Shown here one piece after another: positions 17,846 to 26,672 of a DNA stretch of 64,000 bases. Both the position numbers and the translations under genes were made by a program. This stretch comes from Mesorhizobium temperatum (GTDB taxonomy: Bacteria > Pseudomonadota > Alphaproteobacteria > Rhizobiales > Rhizobiaceae), in assembly GCF_002284575.1 (NCBI RefSeq), contig NZ_NPKJ01000048.1:124001-188000 (forward strand). Direction: 5' to 3'. Within the stretch, counting starts at the first letter, position 1. The number at the start of each line of letters is the position of its first letter. The notes beneath the pieces were generated by a model. It did no database searches, had not been told where the DNA came from, and saw only the letters and a list, made by a program, of their open reading frames with translations.

Positions 17846-18636
17846 CGTTTGCCGGCAAGTACTTAAAAAGAAATCTCGCAAACGGACACTCCGCACGATT
17901 TCAATGTTCGAAAAGCTTTGCCGGCATATACATGCCTGCTGATAGGCGCGGCCGCTGAAAGCGTTCACGGCGACAATATCAGCTGTCGAAAATCAGCTTT
18001 ATATTTCAATAAGTTATTGACGGTCATCCACAGCTTGTTCACATCGGGCGCGAGGGACGGGGAACATTTGCCTGTCAAGAAAATTATTTCAGAAAATTTC
18101 GCGCGATGCGGCCTTTTTCATATTCGCCGGAAAAGGGTTTGAATCACAATGGCTTTGTCAAAACATGCCAGTGCAACGCAGGCTCCGAACCCGTCTGCGC
18201 TAACCACATTCCTTAAAAATCCGTTAGTCGTGGCCTTGCCCTATCCACAGCGATTTCGTTAATGTCGGTCTATCGAGAGGGACGGGCCGTTGGCCCTTAA
18301 CCCAGCCTGAATCGGCCAGCAAAAAATGGCAGAATTAGTGACGTGGATTATTTCCGCGTACGGGCTTGGTTTGTCTTTTCGATACGGTAGGGGATTGGCG
18401 TAATTGTACATGGCAGATCAATGACGCGCCGGCGTTTTCGCCGGACGGAATTGTATCGCCCTGACATGACCAAAGCGGGCTGGCTCTGATGAGGCGGCGC
18501 CGGTTCCCTGACAATGAGGCGACATCATCTGCCGGCGGCGGCGATGGTGTCGCAGCGAGGACACGGTCGCCGGAAACATGGATGCAGGAGGCGCATTCCC
18601 GGCGGAAAAAGGTACAAAAGGACAAGGAACTCGATC
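17846..18636 (+). promoter_or_regulatory. Long dnaA upstream region with candidate DnaA, CtrA and GANTC sites
   Basis: Some 790 bases without a convincing gene, more AT-rich than the surroundings. It holds two 8-of-9 matches to the DnaA box TTATNCACA, which are TCATCCACA at 18024-18032 and CTATCCACA at 18241-18249. A CtrA-like TTAA-N7-TTAG lies at 18213-18227, and GAATC sites (CcrM methylation type) lie at 18141-18145 and 18309-18313. This fits cell-cycle control or autoregulation of dnaA. An origin role is possible but not shown; many rhizobial chromosomes replicate from a hemE-linked origin. Confidence 0.5.
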
Positions 18637-20181
18637 ATGCAGAGCGGCATCGAAAGGGAGCTTACGGGCGACCTCCCATTCCCTGGAACCTTAACCGAAG
18701 GGGACGATATGTCGGCTTCCATCGACGCGGAACAAAAGTTCGACCGGGTGAAGGCCCAGTTGAAGGCGCGTCTTGGAACCGAAGTCTATTCGAGCTGGTT
18801 TGGACGCATGAAGGTCGCCGAGGCGTCCCGGGGCATTGTCCGCATCTCGGTTCCCACCGCCTTCCTGCGCTCGTGGATCAACGGCCACTATCTCGACCTC
18901 ATCGCCGAGCTGTGGAAACACGAGGATCCTGAAATCCTCAAGATCGAGATCGTGGTGCGCACCGCAACCCGCCCGGGGCGCAACGGCGTCGAGCCCGAAG
19001 TGGCCCCGGCGCGCAAGATGACCAGGCAAGCGCAAACGGCGCTGGCCGCGGGAACAGCAAGCCCCGGCAGGCTGGAGCGGGTACCGGCACCTCGCCCGGG
19101 AACGCCCGCAGAGACCGAGTTCCGGCACAATGTGCTCGGTTCGCCGCTAGACCCGCGCTACACGTTCGGCTCTTTCATCGAGGGACCGTCAAACCGGGTG
19201 GCCTTCGCCGCCGCCAAAGCCGTGGCGGAATCGCAGTCGAGCGCGGTGCGCTTCAATCCTCTGTTTCTTCACGCGACGGTGGGGCTGGGCAAGACTCACC
19301 TGCTGCAGGCGATCGCGGCGGAATCGCTGAAGCAGAATCCGAAGTCGCGTGTCGTCTATCTCACCGCCGAATATTTCATGTGGCGGTTTGCTACCGCGAT
19401 CCGCGACAACAACGCGCTGACGCTGAAGGAACAGCTGCGCGACATCGACCTTCTCATCATCGACGACATGCAGTTCCTGCAAGGCAAGTCGATCCAGCAT
19501 GAATTCTGCCATCTGATCAACATGCTGCTCGACAGCGCCAAGCAGGTGGTGGTTGCAGCCGACCGACCGCCGTCGGAACTGGAATCGCTGGAGCCTCGCG
19601 TCCGCTCGCGCCTCAACGGCGGTGTCGCGCTCGAAATGTCGGCGCCGGATTTCGCCATGCGGATCGGCATGCTCAAGCTGCGCCTTGCCACCGCCAAGGC
19701 CGATGACGCGTCGCTCGACATCTCGGAGGAGATTCTCAACCATGTCGCTCGCACGGTGACCGGCAGCGGGCGCGAACTCGAAGGTGCGTTCAACCAGCTC
19801 CTGTTCCGCCAGTCGTTCGAACCGCAGATCACCATCGACCGCATCGACGAGATCCTCGGCCACATCTATCGTTCGGGCGAGCCGAAGCGGGTGCGCATCG
19901 AGGACATCCAGCGCATCGTCGCGCGCCACTACAATGTGTCGAAGACCGAACTTCTGTCCAACCGGCGCACGCGTACGATCGTAAAGCCGCGGCAGGTCGC
20001 CATGTACCTGTCGAAGGTGATGACACCGCGCTCCTTGCCGGAGATCGGACGTCGTTTCGGTGGCCGCGACCACACGACGGTGCTGCATGCCGTGCGCAAG
20101 ATCGAGGATCTTTCAGGCGTCGACAACACGCTGGCGCAGGAGCTCGAATTGCTGAGAAGACTCATCAACGATCAGGCCTGA
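18637..20181 (+). CDS. dnaA: Chromosomal replication initiator DnaA
   Basis: 514 residues from the ATG at 18637, which has AAGGA 8 nt upstream. An ATG at 18709 (MSASIDAEQ) is a possible shorter start. Domain I begins with [22 protein letters not shown], and domain II is a Pro/Ala/Arg-rich linker. The AAA+ domain III has Walker [15 protein letters not shown] (the usual first Gly of GxxGxGKT is Ala here) and Walker [14 protein letters not shown]. The C-terminal DNA-binding signature is [17 protein letters not shown]. DnaA opens the origin and regulates its own gene. It is followed by a hairpin, a palindromic repeat and dnaN. Confidence 0.97.
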   Translation: MQSGIERELTGDLPFPGTLTEGDDMSASIDAEQKFDRVKAQLKARLGTEVYSSWFGRMKVAEASRGIVRISVPTAFLRSWINGHYLDLIAELWKHEDPEILKIEIVVRTATRPGRNGVEPEVAPARKMTRQAQTALAAGTASPGRLERVPAPRPGTPAETEFRHNVLGSPLDPRYTFGSFIEGPSNRVAFAAAKAVAESQSSAVRFNPLFLHATVGLGKTHLLQAIAAESLKQNPKSRVVYLTAEYFMWRFATAIRDNNALTLKEQLRDIDLLIIDDMQFLQGKSIQHEFCHLINMLLDSAKQVVVAADRPPSELESLEPRVRSRLNGGVALEMSAPDFAMRIGMLKLRLATAKADDASLDISEEILNHVARTVTGSGRELEGAFNQLLFRQSFEPQITIDRIDEILGHIYRSGEPKRVRIEDIQRIVARHYNVSKTELLSNRRTRTIVKPRQVAMYLSKVMTPRSLPEIGRRFGGRDHTTVLHAVRKIEDLSGVDNTLAQELELLRRLINDQA

Positions 20182-20197
20182 CCGGCCCGAAAAACAA

Positions 20198-20240
20198 AAG
20201 CGCGTCGCATTTGGATGGCTGCGACGCGCTTGAAATCTTT
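20198..20240 (+). terminator. 12-bp hairpin after dnaA
   Basis: AAGCGCGTCGCA at 20198-20209 is exactly complementary to TGCGACGCGCTT at 20220-20231, with a 10-base loop, 17 nt after the dnaA stop. The following sequence is only loosely T-rich. It is probably the dnaA terminator or a 3' stabiliser. Confidence 0.65.
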
Positions 20241-20249
20241 GTTTTTATG

Positions 20250-20325
20250 CATGTCGTTGCCCCAAAACCGCTGCGCACCCTCGGGTCAGGCCCGAGGGCA
20301 TGCTTTTGGGCGACAAGCATTGGCT
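20250..20325. repeat. Rhizobial-type intergenic palindromic element, copy 1
   Basis: A nested palindrome with outer arms around CCCCAAAA and TTTTGGG and inner arms CTCGGG and CCCGAG, carrying the segment CTGCGCACC. A related copy lies after recF at 22823-22897. The type matches the short palindromic repeats scattered through rhizobial genomes. It sits between dnaA and dnaN. Confidence 0.7.
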
Positions 20326-20342
20326 TGCGGACTTTGCCAGTT

Positions 20343-20408
20343 TTATCCCCAGAAAGCCCGCGTAACCGGCCCGAACCGGTAGCGCGGGCTTGCGCTTACG
20401 GGTTTTTT
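20343..20408 (+). promoter_or_regulatory. dnaN leader: DnaA-box-like site, long hairpin and T-run
   Basis: TTATCCCCA at 20343-20351 is an 8-of-9 match to the DnaA box. Immediately after, AAGCCCGCG (20354-20362) pairs with CGCGGGCTT (20383-20391), and an inner ACCGG/CCGGT stem lies at 20365-20369 and 20376-20380. Six Ts lie at 20403-20408, 11 bases beyond the stem. This is too far for a classic terminator. It may be a terminator variant or a leader structure before dnaN. Confidence 0.45.
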
Positions 20409-20504
20409 CCTGTCAGTTTGTGCAGATTCTGAGCCTGTTCAGAGCTTTCGCGGGTTGCCGCTTGCCGGAGACCCGCTCATTCATTCAAGCGAGCCTGTTT
20501 CGTC

Positions 20505-21623
20505 ATGCGTGTTATCCTGGAACGGTCAAATCTCCTGAAGTCGCTCAACCACGTTCATCGCGTGGTCGAGCGGCGCAACACCATACCGATCCTTTCGAAC
20601 GTGCTGCTGAGCGCCGAAGGCGCCACCCTCGAAATGAAGGCCACCGACCTCGATCTGGAGGTGACCGAAGCCACGCCCGCCAAGGTTGAGCGCGGCGGGG
20701 CGACGACGGTTCCGGCGCATCTGCTCTACGACATCGTGCGCAAGCTCGCCGACGGCGCGGAGGTCATGCTGAAGACCGACGAGGACGGCAACGCCATGAC
20801 GGTGACCTCGGGCCGCTCAAGCTTCCGTCTCCAGTGCCTGCCGCAATCCGATTTCCCGGAGCTTTCGGCCGGATCGTTCTCGCATATCTTCCGGCTCGAT
20901 TCGGTCGCGCTCAAGGGCCTGATCGAGAAGACCCAATTCGCCATCTCCACCGAAGAGACGCGCTACTACCTGAACGGCATCTATCTGCACACGCATGACG
21001 CCGACGGCAAGCTGAAGCTGCGCTCGGTAGCGACCGACGGCCATCGGCTGGCGCGCGCCGAGATCGACGCGCCGGCAGGATCCGAAGGCATGCCGGGCAT
21101 CATCATTCCGCGCAAGACGGTCAGCGAGTTGCAAAAGCTTGTCGATGACCCGGACGTCGCCGTGACCACCGAATTGTCCGACACCAAGATCCGTTTCACC
21201 ATCGGCAGTGTCGTTTTGACCTCGAAGCTGATCGACGGCACCTTCCCGGACTATCAGCGGGTCATCCCCACCGGTAACGACAAGAAGCTGATCATCGACC
21301 GCCAGAGTTTCGCCGCCGCCGTCGACCGCGTCTCGACCATTTCGTCCGAACGCGGCCGGGCGGTGAAGCTTTCGATTGGAGAAGGCCAGGTCACGCTTGC
21401 GGTCAACAATCCGGATTCGGGCAGCGCCACCGAGGAACTGGCCGCGGATTATTCGTCCGACGCGATCGAAATCGGCTTCAACGCCAGATATCTGCTCGAC
21501 GTCGCCGCCCAGTTGACCGGCACTGAGGCAAAATTCATGCTGGCGGACGCCGGTTCGCCAACGCTGATCCACGACATGGCCGACGAAACCACGCTCTACG
21601 TGCTGATGCCGATGCGGGTATAG
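20505..21623 (+). CDS. dnaN: DNA polymerase III beta sliding clamp
   Basis: 372 residues, the usual length. The start MRVILERSNLLKSLNHVHRVVERRNTIPIL is typical, split here only by my reading. Three similar clamp domains follow, and the C-terminus ends in YVLMPMRV, matching the clamp's conserved V-M-P-M-R end. The ring dimer tethers the polymerase to DNA and binds DnaA-regulatory partners. It lies 323 nt after dnaA and 25 nt before recF, so dnaN and recF are probably cotranscribed. Confidence 0.97.
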   Translation: MRVILERSNLLKSLNHVHRVVERRNTIPILSNVLLSAEGATLEMKATDLDLEVTEATPAKVERGGATTVPAHLLYDIVRKLADGAEVMLKTDEDGNAMTVTSGRSSFRLQCLPQSDFPELSAGSFSHIFRLDSVALKGLIEKTQFAISTEETRYYLNGIYLHTHDADGKLKLRSVATDGHRLARAEIDAPAGSEGMPGIIIPRKTVSELQKLVDDPDVAVTTELSDTKIRFTIGSVVLTSKLIDGTFPDYQRVIPTGNDKKLIIDRQSFAAAVDRVSTISSERGRAVKLSIGEGQVTLAVNNPDSGSATEELAADYSSDAIEIGFNARYLLDVAAQLTGTEAKFMLADAGSPTLIHDMADETTLYVLMPMRV

Positions 21624-21648
21624 GCCGGAACGAGGCCATCTTGCTGTC

Positions 21649-22815
21649 ATGACCGGAGTTGCGAAGCAGCCTGAGCACGATCAGCAGACTCATATAAGTA
21701 AGCTGTCACTTACGAATTTCCGCAATTACGCAACGCTGTCGATCGGCCTCGACCCCGGCGCCGTGGTTTTTTCCGGCGACAATGGCGCCGGCAAAACCAA
21801 CCTGCTGGAAGCGATTTCCCTGCTGACACCGGGTCGCGGCCTGCGCCGTGCACCTTATGCCGATGTGGCGCGTGAAGGCGGCGACGGCGGCTTTGCCATC
21901 CATGCCCGGCTCGATGGGCCGGACGGACCGGTCGAGATCGGCACCGGCGTTGCAGGCGGCGATGCCGCCGGCGAGAGCGGCCGGCGGGTGCGGATCAATG
22001 GCGCGGCAGCGCGCTCGGCGGAGGACATGCTGGAATGGCTGCGCGTCGTCTGGCTCACACCGGCGATGGATGCATTGTTCACCGGGCCGGCCGCAGACCG
22101 CCGGCGCTTTCTCGACCGGCAGGTCCTGGCGATCGATCCCGGCCACGGCCAGCGCGCGCTCGACTACGAAAAAGCGATGCGCGGCCGCAATCGGCTGCTC
22201 GCCGAAGGCTCGCGTGACGGCGCCTGGTTCGATGCGATCGAGACGCAAATGGCCGAAACCGGTGTGGCGATTGCCGCGGCGCGTGCCGAACTGGTGCGCC
22301 TGCTCGCCGCCATGATCGACAGGCTGCCAAGTGCCGGTCCATTTCCGCAAGCCGACATCGGCCTGTCCGGCGCGCTGGAAAGTGAAGTCGGCACCTCCGC
22401 GGCTGTCGATGTCGAGGAACGGTTCCGCCAAGCGCTTGCCGAAGGCCGCGATCGCGACCGCGCCGCCGGCCGCACGCTCGACGGCCCGCACCGTTCGGAC
22501 CTCGTGGTGCGGCACCGGCCCAAGGCGATGCCGGCCGAACTCTGTTCGACCGGCGAGCAGAAGGCGCTGCTGGTCGGCATGGTCCTGTCGCATGCCCGGC
22601 TGACCGGCGAGATGTCGGGCATGACGCCGATCCTGCTGCTCGACGAGATCGCTGCCCATCTCGACGCAGGCCGGCGCGCCGCGCTGTTCTCGATCCTGGA
22701 AGAGCTGAATTGCCAGGCTTTCATGACCGGGACCGATGCGGCGCTGTTTTCCAGTCTCAAGGGACGCGCGCAGTTCCTGACCGTCGATCACGGCACGGTC
22801 GGGCCAACCATTTGA
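21649..22815 (+). CDS. recF: DNA replication/repair protein RecF
   Basis: A 388-residue SMC-like ATPase that helps load RecA at single-strand gaps. The N-terminal LTNFRNYATLSI motif and Walker A (FSGDNGAGKTNLLEAI) are present. Further on come the signature region (LDGPHRSDLVV, STGEQKALLVGMVL) and Walker B (PILLLDEIAAHLD), all in the right order. It follows dnaN by 25 nt. A palindromic element related to the one after dnaA follows the stop. Confidence 0.95.
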   Translation: MTGVAKQPEHDQQTHISKLSLTNFRNYATLSIGLDPGAVVFSGDNGAGKTNLLEAISLLTPGRGLRRAPYADVAREGGDGGFAIHARLDGPDGPVEIGTGVAGGDAAGESGRRVRINGAAARSAEDMLEWLRVVWLTPAMDALFTGPAADRRRFLDRQVLAIDPGHGQRALDYEKAMRGRNRLLAEGSRDGAWFDAIETQMAETGVAIAAARAELVRLLAAMIDRLPSAGPFPQADIGLSGALESEVGTSAAVDVEERFRQALAEGRDRDRAAGRTLDGPHRSDLVVRHRPKAMPAELCSTGEQKALLVGMVLSHARLTGEMSGMTPILLLDEIAAHLDAGRRAALFSILEELNCQAFMTGTDAALFSSLKGRAQFLTVDHGTVGPTI

Positions 22816-22822
22816 CTTCCTT

Positions 22823-22897
22823 GATATCGTTATCCCAAAACTGCTGCGCACCCCGATGGCCGAGCCCGAGGGCAGGTTTTTTGGCACCATGCATTGG
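22823..22897. repeat. Rhizobial-type intergenic palindromic element, copy 2
   Basis: It shares the CCCAAAA-CTGCTGCGCACCCC core, the CCCGAGGGCA inner arm and the TTTTTTGGC / GCATTGG end with the element at 20250-20325. The two copies bracket dnaN-recF in the same orientation. The 120-base gap before the MoeB/ThiF-type gene consists mostly of this element. Confidence 0.7.
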
Positions 22898-22935
22898 CGC
22901 CTGACAAGGATTTTCTCCCGCTATATGGTCCGGCG

Positions 22936-23691
22936 ATGATCACCACCGCGCTCACCAACGAAGAACTCGAACGCTACGCCCGCCACATCGTGCTGCCCGA
23001 GATCGGCGGCGCCGGCCAGCAGCGACTGAAGCGGGCTCGAGTCCTGGTCATCGGCGCCGGCGGCCTGGGAGCGCCGGTGCTTGAATATCTTGCCGCAGCC
23101 GGCGTCGGCACACTCGGCATCGTCGACGACGACAGCGTCTCGCTGTCGAACCTGCAAAGACAGGTGATCCACGGCACCGACGCTGTCGGCATGGCGAAAA
23201 CCGACAGTGCCAAAGCGGCCATCGCCCGCATCAATCCCAACGTCGCCGTGGAACTGCACAATCTCAGGCTGACGGCGGACAATGCCCCTGCCCTCGTCGC
23301 CCGTTATGACATCGTCGTCGACGGCTCCGACAATTTCGAAACACGTTATGCGGCGGCCGACGCCTGCGCCGCGGAAAAGCGGCCGCTGGTACATGCCGCC
23401 GTCGGCCGCTTCGACGGCTCGGTGACCGTGCTGAAACCGTTCGAGACCGGCGCGGACGGCAGGCCGAATCCAAGCTATCGCGATCTTTTTCCGGAACCGC
23501 CGCCACCCGGCCTGGTGCCATCCTGCGCTGTGGCCGGCGTACTCGGCGTGCTGACCGGTGTCGTCGGCACGCTGCAGGCTATGGAGGCGATCAAGCTGAT
23601 CGCCGGCATTGGCGAGCCGCTGGTCGGCCGGCTGCTGCTTTACGATGCGTTGACAGCGCGCTTCGACACGATCCGTTACAAGGGAAACTAG
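22936..23691 (+). CDS. MoeB/ThiF/HesA-family sulfur-carrier adenylyltransferase
   Basis: A 251-residue E1-like enzyme that adenylates the C-terminus of a small sulfur-carrier protein (MoaD or ThiS type). The Rossmann motif VLVIGAGGLGAPVLEYLAAAG is present. It is followed by the nucleotide-binding stretch VDDDSVSLSNLQRQ and the Asp motif VDGSDNFETRY. C-terminal rhodanese and zinc-finger CxxC features are not evident, which makes it the short form. I start at the ATG at 22936. Whether it serves molybdopterin or thiamine synthesis cannot be decided here, since no moa or thi genes are nearby. A GNAT gene follows after 3 nt. Confidence 0.88.
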   Translation: MITTALTNEELERYARHIVLPEIGGAGQQRLKRARVLVIGAGGLGAPVLEYLAAAGVGTLGIVDDDSVSLSNLQRQVIHGTDAVGMAKTDSAKAAIARINPNVAVELHNLRLTADNAPALVARYDIVVDGSDNFETRYAAADACAAEKRPLVHAAVGRFDGSVTVLKPFETGADGRPNPSYRDLFPEPPPPGLVPSCAVAGVLGVLTGVVGTLQAMEAIKLIAGIGEPLVGRLLLYDALTARFDTIRYKGN

Positions 23692-23694
23692 ACC

Positions 23695-24177
23695 TTGGGC
23701 AGCCTGGTTTCCGTCGAGCAGCTTCCGGCCGATTTCGACCGTTGGGACGAGGTGCTGGCGCTGATCATACGCGCCTTCGCCGCCATGGACGGTGTCATCG
23801 CTCCGCCATCCTCGGCGCATCGGCTCACCGTCGAAAATCTCCGGGACAAGGCCCGGCAAGAGACGGGCTTTGCGGCGCTGAAGGACGGCAGGACCGTCGG
23901 CTGCGTTTTTGTTCTGGAGCGGGCCGACGATTTCTATATCGGAAAGCTCGCGGTCGAACCGGACTTTCAGGGACAGGGCATTGCCAGGCAGCTGATGCAA
24001 GCTGTCGAGGATCTCGCCCGCAACCGCGGCAAGCCTGCGATCGAGCTTCAGACGCGGATCGAACTGACCGGGAATCACGCGGCCTTTGCCCGGCTCGGCT
24101 TTCGCGAAACGGAACGGACAGCGCACAAGGGCTATGACCGTCCCACCTCGATTACCATGCGCAAGGTGATTTCGTAA
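23695..24177 (+). CDS. GNAT-family N-acetyltransferase
   Basis: 160 residues with a GNAT fold. The acetyl-CoA pyrophosphate loop is VEPDFQGQGIARQLMQ (Q/RxxGxG/A) at about residues 87-102, and FARLGFRETERTAH is the final conserved beta-alpha element. The first in-frame initiator is a TTG at 23695, 3 nt after the upstream stop, with AAGGGA 9 nt before it. This is a credible, unusual start and implies coupling to the upstream gene. The acceptor substrate is unknown. Confidence 0.85.
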   Translation: MGSLVSVEQLPADFDRWDEVLALIIRAFAAMDGVIAPPSSAHRLTVENLRDKARQETGFAALKDGRTVGCVFVLERADDFYIGKLAVEPDFQGQGIARQLMQAVEDLARNRGKPAIELQTRIELTGNHAAFARLGFRETERTAHKGYDRPTSITMRKVIS

Positions 24178-24200
24178 GCCTGCACTAACTTAAGATGGCA

Positions 24201-25202
24201 TCACGTCCGCAGTGGCAGTACGCGATCCGGTGGACGGTGGCCATCGAAGAAGGCGCGGATGTTGATGATCACCTTCTCGCCCATGTCGATCCGGCCTTCA
24301 AGCGTCGCCGACCCCATATGCGGCAACAACACGACCTTGCCCTTGGCGGCGAGCTTCAGCAATTTGCTGTTCAGCGCCGGCTCATGCTCGTAGACATCGA
24401 GGCCGGCGCCGGCGATCTTGCCGTCCTGGATCAGCTTGACCAGAGAGTCCTCGTCGATGATATCGCCGCGCGCTGTGTTGACGATGTAAGCGGACGGTTG
24501 CAGAAGCGCCAGCCGCCGCGCCGAAAGCAGGTGGAAGGTCGCCGGCGTCGACGGACAATTGACCGATATGATGTCCATGCGGGCAAGCATTTGGTCGAGG
24601 CTTTCCCAGTAAGTCGCCTCCAGCTCGTCCTCAACCGCCGGCAGCACGCGATGGCGGTTGTGATAGTGGATCGACAGGCCAAAGGCCTTGGCCCGTCGGG
24701 CGACAGCGGTGCCGATGCGGCCCATGCCGACAATGCCGAGGCGTTTGCCCCAGATACGCCGGCCGAGCATCCAGGTTGGCGACCAGCCGGCCCATTTCTT
24801 GTCGCCGGTCAGCACATTGGCGCCTTCCGCCAGCCGCCGCGGCACCGCCAGCATCAGCGCCATGGTCATATCGGCCGTATCTTCGGTCAGCACGTTCGGC
24901 GTGTTGGTGACGGTAATGCCCTTCTTCGCTGCTGCTGACACGTCGATCTTGTCGACGCCGTTACCGAAATTGGCGATCAGCTTGAGGTTGTCGCCAGCCT
25001 GAGCGATCAGCGCCGCGTCGATATGATCGGTTATGGTCGGCACCAGCACGTCGGCTTCCTTGACCGCCGCGACCAGTTCCGGCTGCGTCATCGGCCTGTC
25101 TTCGACATTCAGCCGGGCGTCGAAAAGCTCACGCATGCGGGTCTCGACCGGGTCGGGCAGCTTGCGCGTGATGACGACGAGGGGCCTTTTTCTGCCTACC
25201 AT
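24201..25202 (-). CDS. D-2-hydroxyacid dehydrogenase (glyoxylate/hydroxypyruvate reductase type)
   Basis: 333 residues. It has the NAD(P)-binding motif GIVGMGRIGTAVARRA and the catalytic Arg in VNTARGDIIDEDSL. The Glu in DVYEHEP and the His in VVLLPHMGSAT complete the Arg-Glu-His triad of the D-isomer-specific dehydrogenases. It reduces glyoxylate or hydroxypyruvate, or oxidises D-glycerate; the exact substrate is an inference. The GAGGAAACA upstream of the ATG is a good ribosome binding site. It is a single gene, convergent with the GNAT gene. Confidence 0.9.
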   Translation of the reverse strand: MVGRKRPLVVITRKLPDPVETRMRELFDARLNVEDRPMTQPELVAAVKEADVLVPTITDHIDAALIAQAGDNLKLIANFGNGVDKIDVSAAAKKGITVTNTPNVLTEDTADMTMALMLAVPRRLAEGANVLTGDKKWAGWSPTWMLGRRIWGKRLGIVGMGRIGTAVARRAKAFGLSIHYHNRHRVLPAVEDELEATYWESLDQMLARMDIISVNCPSTPATFHLLSARRLALLQPSAYIVNTARGDIIDEDSLVKLIQDGKIAGAGLDVYEHEPALNSKLLKLAAKGKVVLLPHMGSATLEGRIDMGEKVIINIRAFFDGHRPPDRVLPLRT

Positions 25203-25353
25203 TGTTTCCTCGAACCCGACCTCGTTGAGACCTCTTTAACCAAGACAGGCGAAACTGCAGGCCGGTCGCGGTGCCAGTTCATCATGTAACAAGAGGTTCC
25301 GCCGAAGACAAAGAAAAAGGGGCGCCAAGGCTGATGAGCCGGCGCCGAAAGGA

Positions 25354-25917
25354 ATGAAAGTGTCTGGTTTCGCGTCGCTCCGCCTGGCCCTCAGCGCAGC
25401 ATTTCTCGGCGCTCTCCTTCATTCCCCGCATGTGGCGGCACAGAATGCGGCAGCACCGGCCCAGAGCACAACGCTCGGCCCGAGCGGCCTGCCGCTGCCG
25501 CGTTTCGTCAGCCTGAAAGCGGGCCGCGTCAACTCCCGCGTCGGACCAGGCGTCAACTATTCCGTCGACTGGATGTATATGAAGCCCGGCCTGCCGATGG
25601 AGATCATCCAGGAATTCGACACCTGGCGTCGTGTGCGCGATGCCGACGGCTCGGAAGGCTGGATCAACCAGTCGCTGCTTTCAGGCCGCCGTACGGCGAT
25701 CGTAGCTCCCTGGCAGCGGGGCAAAGATGCCCGAGTCAACCTTCTCGACGACCCGGAAAAGGATGCCAGCATCGTCGCGATCATCGAGCCGGGCGCCATG
25801 GGGACGATCAAGTCCTGTGACGGCCAGTGGTGCGAGATGACCTTCAACGGCCACACCGGCTGGCTCGCCCAGTCGCTTGTCTGGGGCGCTTATCCGGGCG
25901 AACGGGTCAAGAACTGA
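25354..25917 (+). CDS. Exported SH3-domain protein
   Basis: 187 residues with an N-terminal signal peptide (LALSAAFLGALLHSPHVAAQ). Two bacterial SH3-like modules follow. The first contains AGRVNSRVGPGVNYSVDWMY and SEGWINQSLLSGRR; the second contains ARVNLLDDPEKDASIVAII and GHTGWLAQSLVWG. Such proteins are periplasmic and are usually linked to cell-wall binding, but no partner is visible. An AAGGA touches the ATG at 25354, so the GTG at 25360 (spacing 6) is an alternative start. Confidence 0.85.
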   Translation: MKVSGFASLRLALSAAFLGALLHSPHVAAQNAAAPAQSTTLGPSGLPLPRFVSLKAGRVNSRVGPGVNYSVDWMYMKPGLPMEIIQEFDTWRRVRDADGSEGWINQSLLSGRRTAIVAPWQRGKDARVNLLDDPEKDASIVAIIEPGAMGTIKSCDGQWCEMTFNGHTGWLAQSLVWGAYPGERVKN

Positions 25918-25995
25918 CCTCATCCTGTCGGTCGGGATCACGGTCTAGAGGCCGATACAGGCGAGACGGTATCTCGCGGCCTTATGAAGCGCGGA

Positions 25996-26427
25996 TCAAT
26001 CGGAGCGTTTGGGGCGCAGCCTCACCACGATGTCGACATTGGCGATCTCCATGCCTTCCGGCGGCTCCGGCAGGTTGGAAACCGTGACAGGACCGCTGGC
26101 GATATCGAAGATCCTGTTTTCGCCTTCAATGTAGAAATGATGGTGATCGGAGGTGTTGGTGTCGAAGTAGGTCTTCGATCCCTCGACGGCCAGGATGCGC
26201 AGAAGGCCCGCCTGGGTGAATTGATGAAGGGCGTTGTAGACGGTGGCAAGCGAAACCGGCACGCCGGCGGTGATCGCCTCCTCGTGCAGCTCCTCGGCCG
26301 ACAGATGGCGGTCGCCTTTGGCGAAAAGCAGATCGGCCAGCGCAATGCGCTGACGCGTCGGCCTCAGGCCAGCTTCGCGAACCCGCTTGTCCACAGCGAC
26401 ATTTTCCTTCCGGCAGCCCAGATCCAT
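25996..26427 (-). CDS. irr: Iron response regulator Irr (Fur family)
   Basis: A 143-residue Fur-superfamily regulator with the winged-helix segment GLRPTRQRIALADLLFAKG and recognition region VSLATVYNALHQFTQAGLL. The C-terminal haem/metal region has the His-rich motif DHHHFYIEGENRIFDI. The Bradyrhizobium-type N-terminal haem motif (Gly-Cys-Pro) is absent, as in other rhizobial Irr proteins. Irr accumulates when iron or haem is low and binds TTTAGAA-type palindromes; a near-perfect one lies at 62941-62961. The gene is divergent from fabA, a common rhizobial arrangement. Confidence 0.9.
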   Translation of the reverse strand: MDLGCRKENVAVDKRVREAGLRPTRQRIALADLLFAKGDRHLSAEELHEEAITAGVPVSLATVYNALHQFTQAGLLRILAVEGSKTYFDTNTSDHHHFYIEGENRIFDIASGPVTVSNLPEPPEGMEIANVDIVVRLRPKRSD

Positions 26428-26672
26428 TTATCCGTCCAAGCTCAAAGTTTCGCCTCAAGATATGCCCAGAATGGCAAAAAACGAACATTGACCGAAACTG
26501 GACACCCCCCGACATATATTCTGTCGCCCGAATACGATCAATAGCGCGCATTGACCCAGGCAGATGGGCGGGTTAAGCGCAAACGCCGGTTTCCGGCCTG
26601 AAATAGATTGTGTTAGGAAACCAACGACAAGGGCGCGCTACCGCCCGGGACGATTATTGGGGACGGAGATTG

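Noticed and set aside
17918..18142. 74-codon open frame upstream of dnaA
   Set aside because: AT-rich, no ribosome binding site and no coding-like third positions; better read as control region.
18335..18625. 96-codon minus-strand frame upstream of dnaA
   Set aside because: No recognisable family, no ribosome binding site, lies in the dnaA leader.
17846..18636. Chromosomal origin of replication
   Set aside because: Only two imperfect DnaA boxes and no strand-switch evidence available; rhizobial origins are often hemE-linked.
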